This document shows, in pieces, positions 17,223 to 24,785 of a stretch of DNA of 34,030 nucleotides. Below the pieces are notes generated by a model. It ran no database searches. It saw only the letters and a program-made list of their open reading frames with translations, and had not been told where the DNA came from. The DNA is from an uncultured Clostridia bacterium (lineage in GTDB: Bacteria; Bacillota; Clostridia; Oscillospirales; Ruminococcaceae). A program made the position numbers and the translations under genes. The stretch lies in contig CAMEKR010000007.1 of assembly GCA_945921515.1 (NCBI GenBank), positions 1-34,030 of the forward strand, in the 5' to 3' direction. How positions within the stretch are numbered: position 1 is the first letter of the stretch; every line of letters begins with the position of its first letter.

Positions 17223-18188
17223 TTACTTTTTAGCCTTTTTAGGGGCAGTAGAATCGGTGTTGAACTTATAAATGAATACACCGAGAGCCGCTGTAATGAT
17301 AAACAGAATTACAGATGCTGTAGCTGAATATCCGTAGTTAGGCTGAGCAGTATGGAAGTTATCATAGATAAACACTGCAGCTGTCTTCAGTGTAGGTCTG
17401 ATCGTTCTGCCTTCGTGTAGCAGATACGGAATATCAAACATCTGAAGTCCGCCTATTAACGAAGTTATAACAACATAAATGAATATAGGCTTTAAGATAG
17501 GCATTGTGATCCTAAAGAAAGTATGTAAGCCACTTGAACCATCTATTGAAGCAGCTTCATAAATTGAATTGTCGATTCCGAAAATACCGGACATAAGTAA
17601 CAGCATTGTGTTACCGAACCACATCCACGACTGAATTATCATAACGAGAATTCTTGAAGCCCATGCATCATTAATGAAGGGGAAGGCATCTTTGATCCAA
17701 CCGAAATTCAAAAGCATAGAGTTTACTGCACCATACTTAGTGTTACCGAATATCATAAGGAATATAGCGGCAACAGAAGCGGCAGTTATAATGTTAGGCA
17801 GATACATAACTACTTTAAAGAAGCCTGTACCTTTAATCTTTACTCGTACATCAGAGAACCATACAGCAAGAAGAAGTGAAAGCAGAAGCTGTATTACGAA
17901 GTTTCCAACCCAAAGGATAAATGTATTACCGAGACAATTTAAAAATTCTTTTTGTATGGCAGCCCCGGCACTGAATTGACCTTCCTCACCGAATAAAAGA
18001 AACTGGTAATTCTGTAATCCTACAAACTGATCACTTGTAATACCGTTGCCTTTAAAACTCAAAACAAAAGTATTTATCAGAGGATAAATCATAAAGAATG
18101 AGTATACCAGAAAAAACGGTAGTATAAAGAAATATCCGTATTTCGAATAACTAACCATTTTGTGAGGTTTTCTGGCAGTGTTCTGCAT
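17223..18188 (-). CDS. Carbohydrate ABC transporter permease, MalF/CUT1 type
   Basis: 321 residues from the ATG at 18188 (MQNTARKPHKMVSYSKYG). The track start at 18197 is a GTG inside the ribosome-site area, whereas AAAGG sits about 10 bases before this ATG. Six membrane helices; EAA loop YEAASIDGSSGLHTFFRITM. Forms the membrane channel with the MalG-like subunit. Separated from the binding-protein gene by a stable hairpin. Confidence 0.92.
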   Translation of the reverse strand: MQNTARKPHKMVSYSKYGYFFILPFFLVYSFFMIYPLINTFVLSFKGNGITSDQFVGLQNYQFLLFGEEGQFSAGAAIQKEFLNCLGNTFILWVGNFVIQLLLSLLLAVWFSDVRVKIKGTGFFKVVMYLPNIITAASVAAIFLMIFGNTKYGAVNSMLLNFGWIKDAFPFINDAWASRILVMIIQSWMWFGNTMLLLMSGIFGIDNSIYEAASIDGSSGLHTFFRITMPILKPIFIYVVITSLIGGLQMFDIPYLLHEGRTIRPTLKTAAVFIYDNFHTAQPNYGYSATASVILFIITAALGVFIYKFNTDSTAPKKAKK

Positions 18189-18228
18189 AAAATACACACC
18201 TTTCTACTGATTTTAGCTAAAAAATTTA

Positions 18229-18270
18229 CAATATACGCTTATGGGCAAAACGCCCATAAGCAATATATTG
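18229..18270 (-). terminator. Intercistronic hairpin between binding protein and permease genes (partial terminator / mRNA stabiliser)
   Basis: GCTTATGGGC (18237-18246) pairs perfectly with GCCCATAAGC (18252-18261), extended by CAATATA/TATATTG. On the minus strand an AAATTTTTT tract follows within a few bases. This would give more binding protein than permease, as is usual for such importers. Confidence 0.7.
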
Positions 18271-18314
18271 TAGTGTTAATCAATAAATTAATTTGTGTTC
18301 AAGAAACTTGATGA

Positions 18315-19766
18315 TTATTCAACTGTGATCTCAGGGAACGCAGCCTTAACCTTCTGCTTGAAGTCAACGATTGCATCGTCCTTAGTAGCAAATGTACCAT
18401 CGAGGTAACCATTTACAGAGTCATTGAAGAAGCCCTTGATCTTGGAGTCATACTTAGTGATGATACCATCCATCTTGATGCCGTCAGCCTGGCTGTAAAG
18501 AATCTGGAACTGATCCTGACCATCCTTAAGGAGAGCGTTCTTGTTTGTCTTAGCATCAACAAGACCCTTCATAACTGTCTTGTTATCGCAGAAGTCACCT
18601 GTTTTTTCAGAGTACTTCTTCATTGTATCAGCGTTAACTGTGAAGAATTCGATGAATTCCTTAGCAAGTGTCTTGCTGTTGCACTTTGTAGAAACGCCGA
18701 GCCATGTGCCGCCCCAGAAGTAGCTTGTAGGACCTGCGCAGAGAGCGAACTTAGCGTCTAAACCAGCTGTGTCACCACCGTCAGAACCGGCTGTGAAGTT
18801 AGAAAGCATTGAACCCTTACCACTTGTAAGACCCCATGTAGAAGCGAACTCGCCCATTGCTGTGCCATCGTTCATAGCTGCATACCAAGCGCCATCCCAC
18901 TGAGGAACGCCTGCCATGTACTTGTTGTCCTTGAAGCTCTTAGCTATGTCATAGAAATCAGTAGCTGTATCCATTTCGAGCTTGCCGTCTACAACCCAAG
19001 CCTTTGTTCTGTTAGCCTGGTAAACCTGCCACAGACCACCTTCAGTAGCTGTTAAAGAGGTCTTGCCGCCGGACTTCTCATATACTGTAGCGGCTGTCTT
19101 CTGGAATGTATCCCAGTCCTTAACGAGTTCCTGCATCTGATCAGGATTCTCAACGCCAAGGTATTCCTTAGCAAGATCTGCATTGTAAAGGAAACCACCG
19201 GGAGCAGCCTGGAATGAAGCACCCTTAAGTACGCCTGCTTCGTTTGTACCGATAGCAACTGTGTAGCCATAAGCATCCTTGTACTGATCTTCTGTAATAC
19301 CTACAGCAGAAAGAGGAGCAGTCAGTTTGTCATCGTTGATGTACTGAAGAATCCAGTCAGCTTCGAGACACATAAGGTCAGCATCGCCGTCACCTTCGAG
19401 GTACTGAGGATACTGGTCACGTCCGCCTTCACCGTTGGAGCCCTGAGCAACAACCTTGATCTTGTCCTCTGAATAGCCCTTTTCTTCGCAGAACAGCTTA
19501 ACCATGTTTCTGATGTCTGAGTTACTCTCCCAAGCAAGGATTGAAAGTGTGTCATCATCATCCTTGAGTTCAACTGCGGGAGTTTCAACCTTTGACTCAT
19601 CGCCACCTGTTGATGATGCATCTGTTGATGTTGTAGATGAAGCATCACCGCTTGCTGTAGAGTTTGCACCGCTTGCTGTAGAGCTTGTAGCGTTGCTTGA
19701 GCAGCCTGCAACTGCGCCGAGAATTGATGCAGATGCTAAAACAGCTGCTAAAATTCTTTTCTTCAT
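18315..19766 (-). CDS. Extracellular sugar-binding lipoprotein of ABC importer (family 1 solute-binding protein)
   Basis: 483 residues. The lipoprotein signal peptide MKKRILAAVLASASILGAVAGC ends in lipobox AVAGC (Cys22), followed by a Ser/Thr/Ala/Asp-rich linker to about residue 65 that would hold the domain away from the membrane. The mature part resembles family 1 solute-binding proteins, with the segments LSILAWESNSDIRNMVKLFCE, GGFLYNADLAKEYLG and FFWGG-like aromatic residues later on. GGAGGAATTACC precedes the ATG. First gene of the operon; it is transcribed from the promoter at 19999-20027 through a 225-nt leader. Sugar unknown. Confidence 0.92.
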   Translation of the reverse strand: MKKRILAAVLASASILGAVAGCSSNATSSTASGANSTASGDASSTTSTDASSTGGDESKVETPAVELKDDDDTLSILAWESNSDIRNMVKLFCEEKGYSEDKIKVVAQGSNGEGGRDQYPQYLEGDGDADLMCLEADWILQYINDDKLTAPLSAVGITEDQYKDAYGYTVAIGTNEAGVLKGASFQAAPGGFLYNADLAKEYLGVENPDQMQELVKDWDTFQKTAATVYEKSGGKTSLTATEGGLWQVYQANRTKAWVVDGKLEMDTATDFYDIAKSFKDNKYMAGVPQWDGAWYAAMNDGTAMGEFASTWGLTSGKGSMLSNFTAGSDGGDTAGLDAKFALCAGPTSYFWGGTWLGVSTKCNSKTLAKEFIEFFTVNADTMKKYSEKTGDFCDNKTVMKGLVDAKTNKNALLKDGQDQFQILYSQADGIKMDGIITKYDSKIKGFFNDSVNGYLDGTFATKDDAIVDFKQKVKAAFPEITVE

Positions 19767-19991
19767 TGGTAATTCCTCCAGAATTATTCATTTAGTGTAA
19801 TATAGAAGCTATATACACTGCCTGACCTTTCGGTCTCGTTTTTTTGAGGATTATCGAACTCTCTCCGATAGCTCATCGCCCATCCGGCTTATCGCTCTGC
19901 ACTGCAACAACCTTATGAGTTACTGCCGGCTATCACAATTCACCAAAAAGGTTTAATGCCTATCAAAAGATTTGTTCACATTTCTCCTCGT
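19767..19991 (-). promoter_or_regulatory. Long structured 5' leader of the sugar importer operon
   Basis: Between the predicted start near 19991 and the lipoprotein ATG lie about 225 nt without a gene. GATAGC (19867-19872) pairs with GCTATC (19929-19934), and CGGC (19885-19888) pairs with GCCG (19925-19928), with a purine-rich asymmetric bulge on one side. A GACC-GAAA-GGTC tetraloop hairpin and an ATATAG/CTATAT hairpin follow. I recognise no riboswitch class. Confidence 0.45.
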
Positions 19992-19998
19992 TGCCATA

Positions 19999-20027
19999 AT
20001 GATATCACAGATTTCACAAATTTGCAA
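19999..20027 (-). promoter_or_regulatory. Extended -10 promoter of the sugar importer operon
   Basis: On the minus strand: TTGCAA (20022-20027), 17-bp spacer, TATCAT (19999-20004) preceded by TGA (TGn extension). Confidence 0.75.
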
Positions 20028-20059
20028 TAGTTTTAAGCTCGAAATTTTGTTTTTTTACC

Positions 20060-20223
20060 GTAAACGATTACAAAAAATGATTTTTTGCGTTTTTTTCGTT
20101 AAAATGCACAAAAAATCGTTACACATTTGTAATAAAAGATTAGTAATACGATTACTGATTTTTTCGTTTTTCCGCTTTGTTATCATAAAAATTAGAATTG
20201 TAACGCCGTGTAAACGATTTTAC
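20060..20223. promoter_or_regulatory. Cluster of LacI-family-like operator palindromes
   Basis: GTAAACGATTAC (20060-20071), GTAATACGATTAC (20143-20155, perfect palindrome about ACG) and GTAAACGATTTTAC (20210-20223), plus a half-site AATCGTTAC (20114-20122). A central CG flanked by GTAA/TTAC arms is the style of LacI/GalR-family operators. All lie upstream of the -35 of the importer promoter. The rest of 19992-20334 is AT-rich with no gene I can support. Confidence 0.5.
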
Positions 20224-20334
20224 GCTAACTAAGTTCACAAAAAATTTATAAAGTAACAAATGTATATATGTCACAAAAAACAACGTAGCAATTTGTTAAA
20301 AAAGCACAATTTGAGAGTTTTTCTGTTTTTGCAC

Positions 20335-20363
20335 TTGAATTTGCTATTAAAATAATGTAGAAT
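20335..20363 (+). promoter_or_regulatory. Sigma-A promoter of the purine operon
   Basis: TTGAAT (20335-20340), 17-bp spacer, TAGAAT (20358-20363). Predicted start about 20370, only 25 bases before the leader ORF. Confidence 0.7.
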
Positions 20364-20394
20364 AATAGAGTAGTAAAAACGGAGGAAAGCAACT

Positions 20395-20484
20395 ATGAGT
20401 ATGAATCTTTTAAAACAGCTTAAGACAGCTTCGATACATCACTCATTTTCATTTTGCAAATCTCTGTATTCAAAAGTAGTATAA
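20395..20484 (+). CDS. Putative 29-residue leader peptide of the purine operon
   Basis: This ORF is too short for the track. ATG at 20395, TAA at 20482-20484, with GGAGGA 8-14 bases upstream, one of the best ribosome sites in the window. The peptide begins MSMNLLKQLKTA and continues with SIHHSFSFCKS; six of 29 residues are Ser, and a His-His pair is present. It is cationic with no signal peptide or known bacteriocin hallmark. Codons 7-10 contain ACAGCTTAA, complementary to the 5' arm of the terminator that follows. I infer a leader peptide whose translation tunes attenuation; a free-standing small protein remains possible. Confidence 0.6.
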   Translation: MSMNLLKQLKTASIHHSFSFCKSLYSKVV

Positions 20485-20491
20485 GTGTATT

Positions 20492-20532
20492 TTAAGCTGT
20501 GATTGTTTAACACAGCTTAATTTATTTTTTTT
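20492..20532 (+). terminator. Intrinsic terminator/attenuator upstream of purE
   Basis: TTAAGCTGTG (20492-20501) pairs perfectly with CACAGCTTAA (20511-20520), followed by TTTATTTTTTTT to 20532. The purE ribosome site GGAAAGGA begins at the next base. The 5' arm can alternatively pair (9 bp) with ACAGCTTAA at 20415-20423 inside the leader ORF, which would act as antiterminator. Confidence 0.82.
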
Positions 20533-20549
20533 GGAAAGGACATTCACCT

Positions 20550-21047
20550 ATGAAAAAAGTTGCAATAGTAATGGGCAGTGATTCCGACCTTCCTGTAGTG
20601 AAGAAGGCTGCCCAGGTTCTTAAAGATTTTGGTATTCCGACCGAGATGAGAGTTCTCTCAGCGCACCGCTGTGCGGCTCAGGTTTCTGACTTTGCCGTAA
20701 ATGCAGAGGATAACGGAATCGGCGTAATAATCGCCGCAGCAGGAAAAGCGGCTCACCTTGCAGGAGCAATTGCAGGTCAGACTCCCCTACCGGTTATCGG
20801 CATACCGATAAAAGCAAGCGCACTTGAAGGAATCGACGCACTTTTATCTACAGTACAGATGCCTGCCGGCGTGCCCGTAGCAACTGTCGCTATCGACGGC
20901 GCCGCAAATGCGGCTTATCTTGCGGTTCAGATACTCGCCGTATCCGATGATGCCCTCATGGATAAGCTTAAGGCTTACCGTGCTTCTCAGACAGCAAAGG
21001 TTCTTGAGGCTGATAAGAAGATGGAGCAGGTTCTTGCCGAACTGTAA
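20550..21047 (+). CDS. purE: N5-carboxyaminoimidazole ribonucleotide mutase, class I PurE
   Basis: 165 residues. Motifs: MGSDSDLPV near the N-terminus, [10 protein letters not shown] (active-site His in SAHR), [14 protein letters not shown] and [17 protein letters not shown]. It makes CAIR in step six of purine synthesis. The loop reads AAAGKAAHL where Bacillus-type class I proteins have AGAGGAAHL, so it is a slightly divergent subgroup. No purK is in the window, so its carboxylation partner lies elsewhere or is absent. First structural gene after the attenuator. Confidence 0.95.
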   Translation: MKKVAIVMGSDSDLPVVKKAAQVLKDFGIPTEMRVLSAHRCAAQVSDFAVNAEDNGIGVIIAAAGKAAHLAGAIAGQTPLPVIGIPIKASALEGIDALLSTVQMPAGVPVATVAIDGAANAAYLAVQILAVSDDALMDKLKAYRASQTAKVLEADKKMEQVLAEL

Positions 21048-21122
21048 TCTGTGTACTATTTTAATATATAATATAATATCATAAAAAATGCGGCACAGCC
21101 GTTTCAAGAAAGGATAAAAACA

Positions 21123-21833
21123 ATGGAAAAGAAAGAACAGCTTTATGAAGGAAAAGCAAAGAAGGTTTACGCTACAGACGACCCCGATCTCGTAATCGTA
21201 TCTTACAAGGATGACGCAACAGCATTCAACGGCCTTAAGAAAGGTACGATCGCAGGCAAGGGTGTTATAAACAACAGAATGACTAACTATATGTTCGGTC
21301 TTCTTGAAAAAGCCGGCGTTCCCACCCATCTTGTAAAGGAACTTAACGACAGAGAAACACTCGTTAAGAAGGTTTCTATAGTACCTCTTGAGGTTATCGT
21401 AAGAAATGTTGCCGCCGGCAGCTTCTCAAAGAAGCTCGGCGTAGAGGAAGGCACAAAGCTTCTCTGCCCTACTCTTGAGTTCAGCTACAAGAACGACGAT
21501 CTCGGCGATCCCTTTATCAACGATTATTATGCGCTGGCTCTCGGACTTGCTACAAAGGAAGAGATCGACCTTATATCCGATTACGCCTTCAAGGTAAACG
21601 CATTTATGGTTGACTTCTTCAAGAAGCTGAATATCGACCTTATCGACTTCAAGATCGAATTCGGTAAGACTTCAGACGGCACTATCATTCTTGCTGACGA
21701 GATTTCTCCCGATACCTGCCGCTTCTGGGACAGCACAACACACGAGAAGCTCGACAAGGATCGCTTCCGTCGTGATATGGGCGGCGTTGAGGACGCTTAC
21801 GCAGAGATTATGAAGCGTCTGATGGGCGAATAA
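21123..21833 (+). CDS. purC: SAICAR synthetase
   Basis: 236 residues, standard bacterial length. It begins with [20 protein letters not shown] (nucleotide-binding strand-loop typical of PurC) and has [19 protein letters not shown] and [14 protein letters not shown], both family signatures. It condenses CAIR with aspartate using ATP. AGAAAGGA precedes the ATG; 75 bases separate it from purE with no strong terminator. Confidence 0.97.
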   Translation: MEKKEQLYEGKAKKVYATDDPDLVIVSYKDDATAFNGLKKGTIAGKGVINNRMTNYMFGLLEKAGVPTHLVKELNDRETLVKKVSIVPLEVIVRNVAAGSFSKKLGVEEGTKLLCPTLEFSYKNDDLGDPFINDYYALALGLATKEEIDLISDYAFKVNAFMVDFFKKLNIDLIDFKIEFGKTSDGTIILADEISPDTCRFWDSTTHEKLDKDRFRRDMGGVEDAYAEIMKRLMGE

Positions 21834-21864
21834 TACAAATTTAATAGAAAAGGCAGGAATAAAT

Positions 21865-23289
21865 ATGGGCGGATTTTTCGGCGCAGCGTCAAAGAACGAT
21901 TGCGTTACCGATGTTTTTTTCGGAACTGACTATCACTCCCATCTCGGTACACGCAGAGGCGGTATGACGGCATACAGCCCCGAGTACGGCTTCCAGCGTG
22001 CTATCCACAGCATTGAGAACTCACCGTTCAGAACAAAGTTTGAGCAGGACGCAACGGCTATGAGAGGCAAGCTGTGTATCGGCTGTATCAGCGATACCGA
22101 TCCCCAGCCCTTGCTGGTTCGTTCAAAGCTCGGTATTTACTCCGTGTGCAGCGTCGGTATAATCAGAAATGCCGAAGCGCTGTCGGATGAACTGCTTGAA
22201 AGCGGATGTGCAAACTTTGAGACGATGAGCAGCGGAAGCATTAACTCAGGCTCGCTCATAGGTGCGCTCATTGCACAGAAGGATAACTTCACCGACGGAA
22301 TAAGATACGCTCAGAGCAAAATTGAGGGCACAATGTCCCTTATCATTCTGACTAAGGACGGAATTATCGCCGCAAGGGATAAAAACGGCAGACTGCCTAT
22401 TATAGTAGGCAGAAGAAGCGACGGATACTGCGTTTCACTTGAATCCTTCGCATTCCAGAAGCTCGGCTACTCCACATACAAGGAGCTTCGCCCCGGAGAG
22501 ATAGATATGATAACCTCCGACGGATGCGAGGTACTGAGCGAGGGCAGCGATGACAATATGCGGATATGTTCGTTTTTATGGACATATTACGGTTATCCCA
22601 ATGCGGTATATGAGGGCGTAACGGTTGAAACAATGCGTACCCGCAACGGTGAGATAATGGCGGAGAACGATATTAAGAACGGCAAGCTTCCCGATGTAGA
22701 CTATATCTGCGGAATACCCGATTCGGGCGTTCCTCATGCAATAGGTTACGCCAACCGAAGCGGAATACCGTTTGCCCGTCCGTTTATAAAATATACTCCC
22801 ACATGGCCAAGAAGCTTTATGCCGACCAACCAGACAATGAGAAATCAGGTCGCAAAGATGAAGCTGATTCCGGTTCATGAGCTTATAGAGGGTAAAAGAT
22901 TGCTGTTCGTTGACGACAGCATAGTAAGAGGAACTCAGATGAGAGAGACAGTAGAGTTCCTTTATGAAAACGGCGCTAAGGAAGTACACATGAGAAGCGC
23001 CTGTCCTCCGATAATGTACGGCTGTAAGTATCTCAACTTCTCACGCAGTACATCGGAGATGGAACTTATCGCCAGACAGATCATTGATGAAGCCGAGGGT
23101 GCAGACGGTATCAGATTTATCGACGAGTATAGTGACACCAATACCGAAAGAGGCAAAAAGCTCAGAGAAGAGATTTGCCGCAGACTCAAGCTGACATCGC
23201 TTGAATTTCAGTCATTGGAAGGCACTGTACGGGCAATAGGCAAGCCCGAATGCGGACTTTGCACTTATTGCTGGAACGGAAAGGAATGA
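21865..23289 (+). CDS. PurF paralogue with inactive glutaminase domain (amidophosphoribosyltransferase-like)
   Basis: 474 residues. The start MGGFFG replaces the MCGxFG of active PurF, so the catalytic N-terminal Cys is missing. The QHRG, HNGN and TSDTE glutaminase elements are replaced too (LGTRRGG, IIRNAEA, GSINSGS). The phosphoribosyltransferase half is kept: CGIPDSGVPHAIGYA, RSFMPTNQTMR and the PRPP loop FVDDSIVRGTQ. Candidate Fe-S cysteines also remain (CSFLWTYYGY, MYGCKY, CGLCTYC). It overlaps canonical purF by 4 bases (ATGA), so the two are made together. It may use free ammonia, partner with PurF, or be regulatory (all inference). Similar paralogues occur in clostridia and Bacteroides as far as I know. 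Confidence 0.9.
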   Translation: MGGFFGAASKNDCVTDVFFGTDYHSHLGTRRGGMTAYSPEYGFQRAIHSIENSPFRTKFEQDATAMRGKLCIGCISDTDPQPLLVRSKLGIYSVCSVGIIRNAEALSDELLESGCANFETMSSGSINSGSLIGALIAQKDNFTDGIRYAQSKIEGTMSLIILTKDGIIAARDKNGRLPIIVGRRSDGYCVSLESFAFQKLGYSTYKELRPGEIDMITSDGCEVLSEGSDDNMRICSFLWTYYGYPNAVYEGVTVETMRTRNGEIMAENDIKNGKLPDVDYICGIPDSGVPHAIGYANRSGIPFARPFIKYTPTWPRSFMPTNQTMRNQVAKMKLIPVHELIEGKRLLFVDDSIVRGTQMRETVEFLYENGAKEVHMRSACPPIMYGCKYLNFSRSTSEMELIARQIIDEAEGADGIRFIDEYSDTNTERGKKLREEICRRLKLTSLEFQSLEGTVRAIGKPECGLCTYCWNGKE

Positions 23290-24752
23290 CTCCATTGACC
23301 AACGGTTTGCATGAAGAATGCGGCGTATTCGGTGTTTTTGCAAAAGAAAAGACAAATGTTGCCGCAACCACTTATTACGGATTATTTGCTTTACAGCACA
23401 GAGGACAGGAAAGCTGCGGCATTGTTGTGAATGATGACGGAGTTTTCAACTCATACAAGGACACGGGACTTGTAAACGATGTTTTCACTCCCGAGAAGCT
23501 TGAAGGGCTGGGGCTCGGAAATATGGCGGTCGGCCATGTGCGCTACGGTACAACGGGCGCAAACGCCAGACTCAACGCACAGCCAATTCTCGTTAATCAT
23601 TATAAAGGAAGAATGGCGCTTGCTCATAACGGCAACCTTGTAAACACCTATGAGCTTCGCCATGAGCTTGAAAAGCAAGGCTCGATATTCCATACAACAA
23701 GCGACACCGAAGTTATCAGCTATCTGATAACAAAAGAACGGCTTGATGCCCCTTCTATTGAAGAAGCCGTCAACCGTGCGATGAACAGGATAAACGGTGC
23801 ATATTCACTTGTTATCATGTCTCCGGCAAAGCTTATTGCCGCCCGTGACGAAAACGGCTTCAGACCGCTGTGTTACGGTGTTACCGAAGAAGGAACCTAT
23901 ATAGTAGCTTCAGAGAGCTGCGCTCTTGACTCGGTAGGAGCAAAATTTGTAAGAGATATTCTTCCCGGCGAAATAGTAGTATTCGATGAGGACGGCGTCC
24001 GTTCTATCACCGACCATTGCGGCAAGCGTCCGCATACAATGTGCGTATTTGAATACATCTATTTTGCACGCCCCGACTCTGTTATTGAAGGCGCATCCGT
24101 ACATGAGGCAAGGCTGAGAGCAGGAGCTTTCCTTGCGCTTGAGCATCCGGTGCAGGCAGATATCGTAGTAGGCGTTCCCGATTCGGGAATCGACGCGGCG
24201 ATAGGCTACTCGCACCAGTCAGGCATTCCATACGGCATTGGATTTATCAAAAACAAATATATCGGCAGAACCTTTATTTCTCCGGGGCAGTCGTCCCGTG
24301 AGGATAAGGTACGCATAAAGCTGAACGCAGTAGCAAGCATGGTTAAAGGCAAACGTGTTGTGCTTATCGACGACTCTATCGTAAGAGGCACGACAAGCGG
24401 CAGAATAGTAAAGCTGCTTCGTGAGGCAGGCGCTACAGAGGTACACATGAGAGTATCTGCTCCGCCTTTCTTAAACCCCTGCTATTACGGCACGGATATT
24501 GATTCAAGAGACCATCTTATTGCTTGTCATCATACGGTAGAAGAGATAAGCAAAATTATAGGTGCGGACTCTCTGGGATATCTTAGCGTTGACAATGCAA
24601 AGAAGCTCGCAGTTCACACAGGAGGCTGCAGTGACTGCGGATATTGTACCGCTTGCTTCAGCGGAGAGTATCCGACAGATGTACCTACAGAAATGTACAA
24701 GGACAAATTTGACAGAAAAATAAGCGAAAGTAAGACAGAAACCACCAAATAA
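23286..24752 (+). CDS. purF: Amidophosphoribosyltransferase (glutamine PRPP amidotransferase)
   Basis: 488 residues from the ATG at 23286, chosen over the track start 23250 because GGAAAGGA precedes it and it yields an 11-residue propeptide, MTPLTNGLHEE, before CGVFG, exactly as in Bacillus PurF. Glutaminase elements QHRGQES, AHNGNLVN and TTSDTEV are intact. The PRTase half has VPDSGIDAAIGY, RTFISPGQSSR and LIDDSIVRGTT. Cysteines for a [4Fe-4S] cluster are in CVFEYIYFARPDS, NPCYYGTD and CSDCGYCTAC. Catalyses the committed step of purine synthesis; classically feedback-inhibited by nucleotides. Confidence 0.97.
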   Translation: MTPLTNGLHEECGVFGVFAKEKTNVAATTYYGLFALQHRGQESCGIVVNDDGVFNSYKDTGLVNDVFTPEKLEGLGLGNMAVGHVRYGTTGANARLNAQPILVNHYKGRMALAHNGNLVNTYELRHELEKQGSIFHTTSDTEVISYLITKERLDAPSIEEAVNRAMNRINGAYSLVIMSPAKLIAARDENGFRPLCYGVTEEGTYIVASESCALDSVGAKFVRDILPGEIVVFDEDGVRSITDHCGKRPHTMCVFEYIYFARPDSVIEGASVHEARLRAGAFLALEHPVQADIVVGVPDSGIDAAIGYSHQSGIPYGIGFIKNKYIGRTFISPGQSSREDKVRIKLNAVASMVKGKRVVLIDDSIVRGTTSGRIVKLLREAGATEVHMRVSAPPFLNPCYYGTDIDSRDHLIACHHTVEEISKIIGADSLGYLSVDNAKKLAVHTGGCSDCGYCTACFSGEYPTDVPTEMYKDKFDRKISESKTETTK

Positions 24753-24785
24753 GGACTAAGTCCCCAAACGGAAGGAATTAATTTT

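Noticed and set aside
19970-19985. Minimal or 8-codon ORF (GAGGAG then ATGTGA or GTG) in the importer leader on the minus strand
   Set aside because: The ATG is followed at once by a stop, and the GTG frame has only eight codons; too little to call, though it stands near the predicted transcript start.
19972-20232. Track ORF of 86 residues on the plus strand
   Set aside because: It covers the importer promoter and the operator cluster, is AT-driven low complexity and has no ribosome site linked to its start in this direction.
20240-20550. ZTP, guanine or PRPP riboswitch before purE
   Set aside because: I looked for the conserved core sequences and found none; the region is explained better by the leader ORF and terminator.
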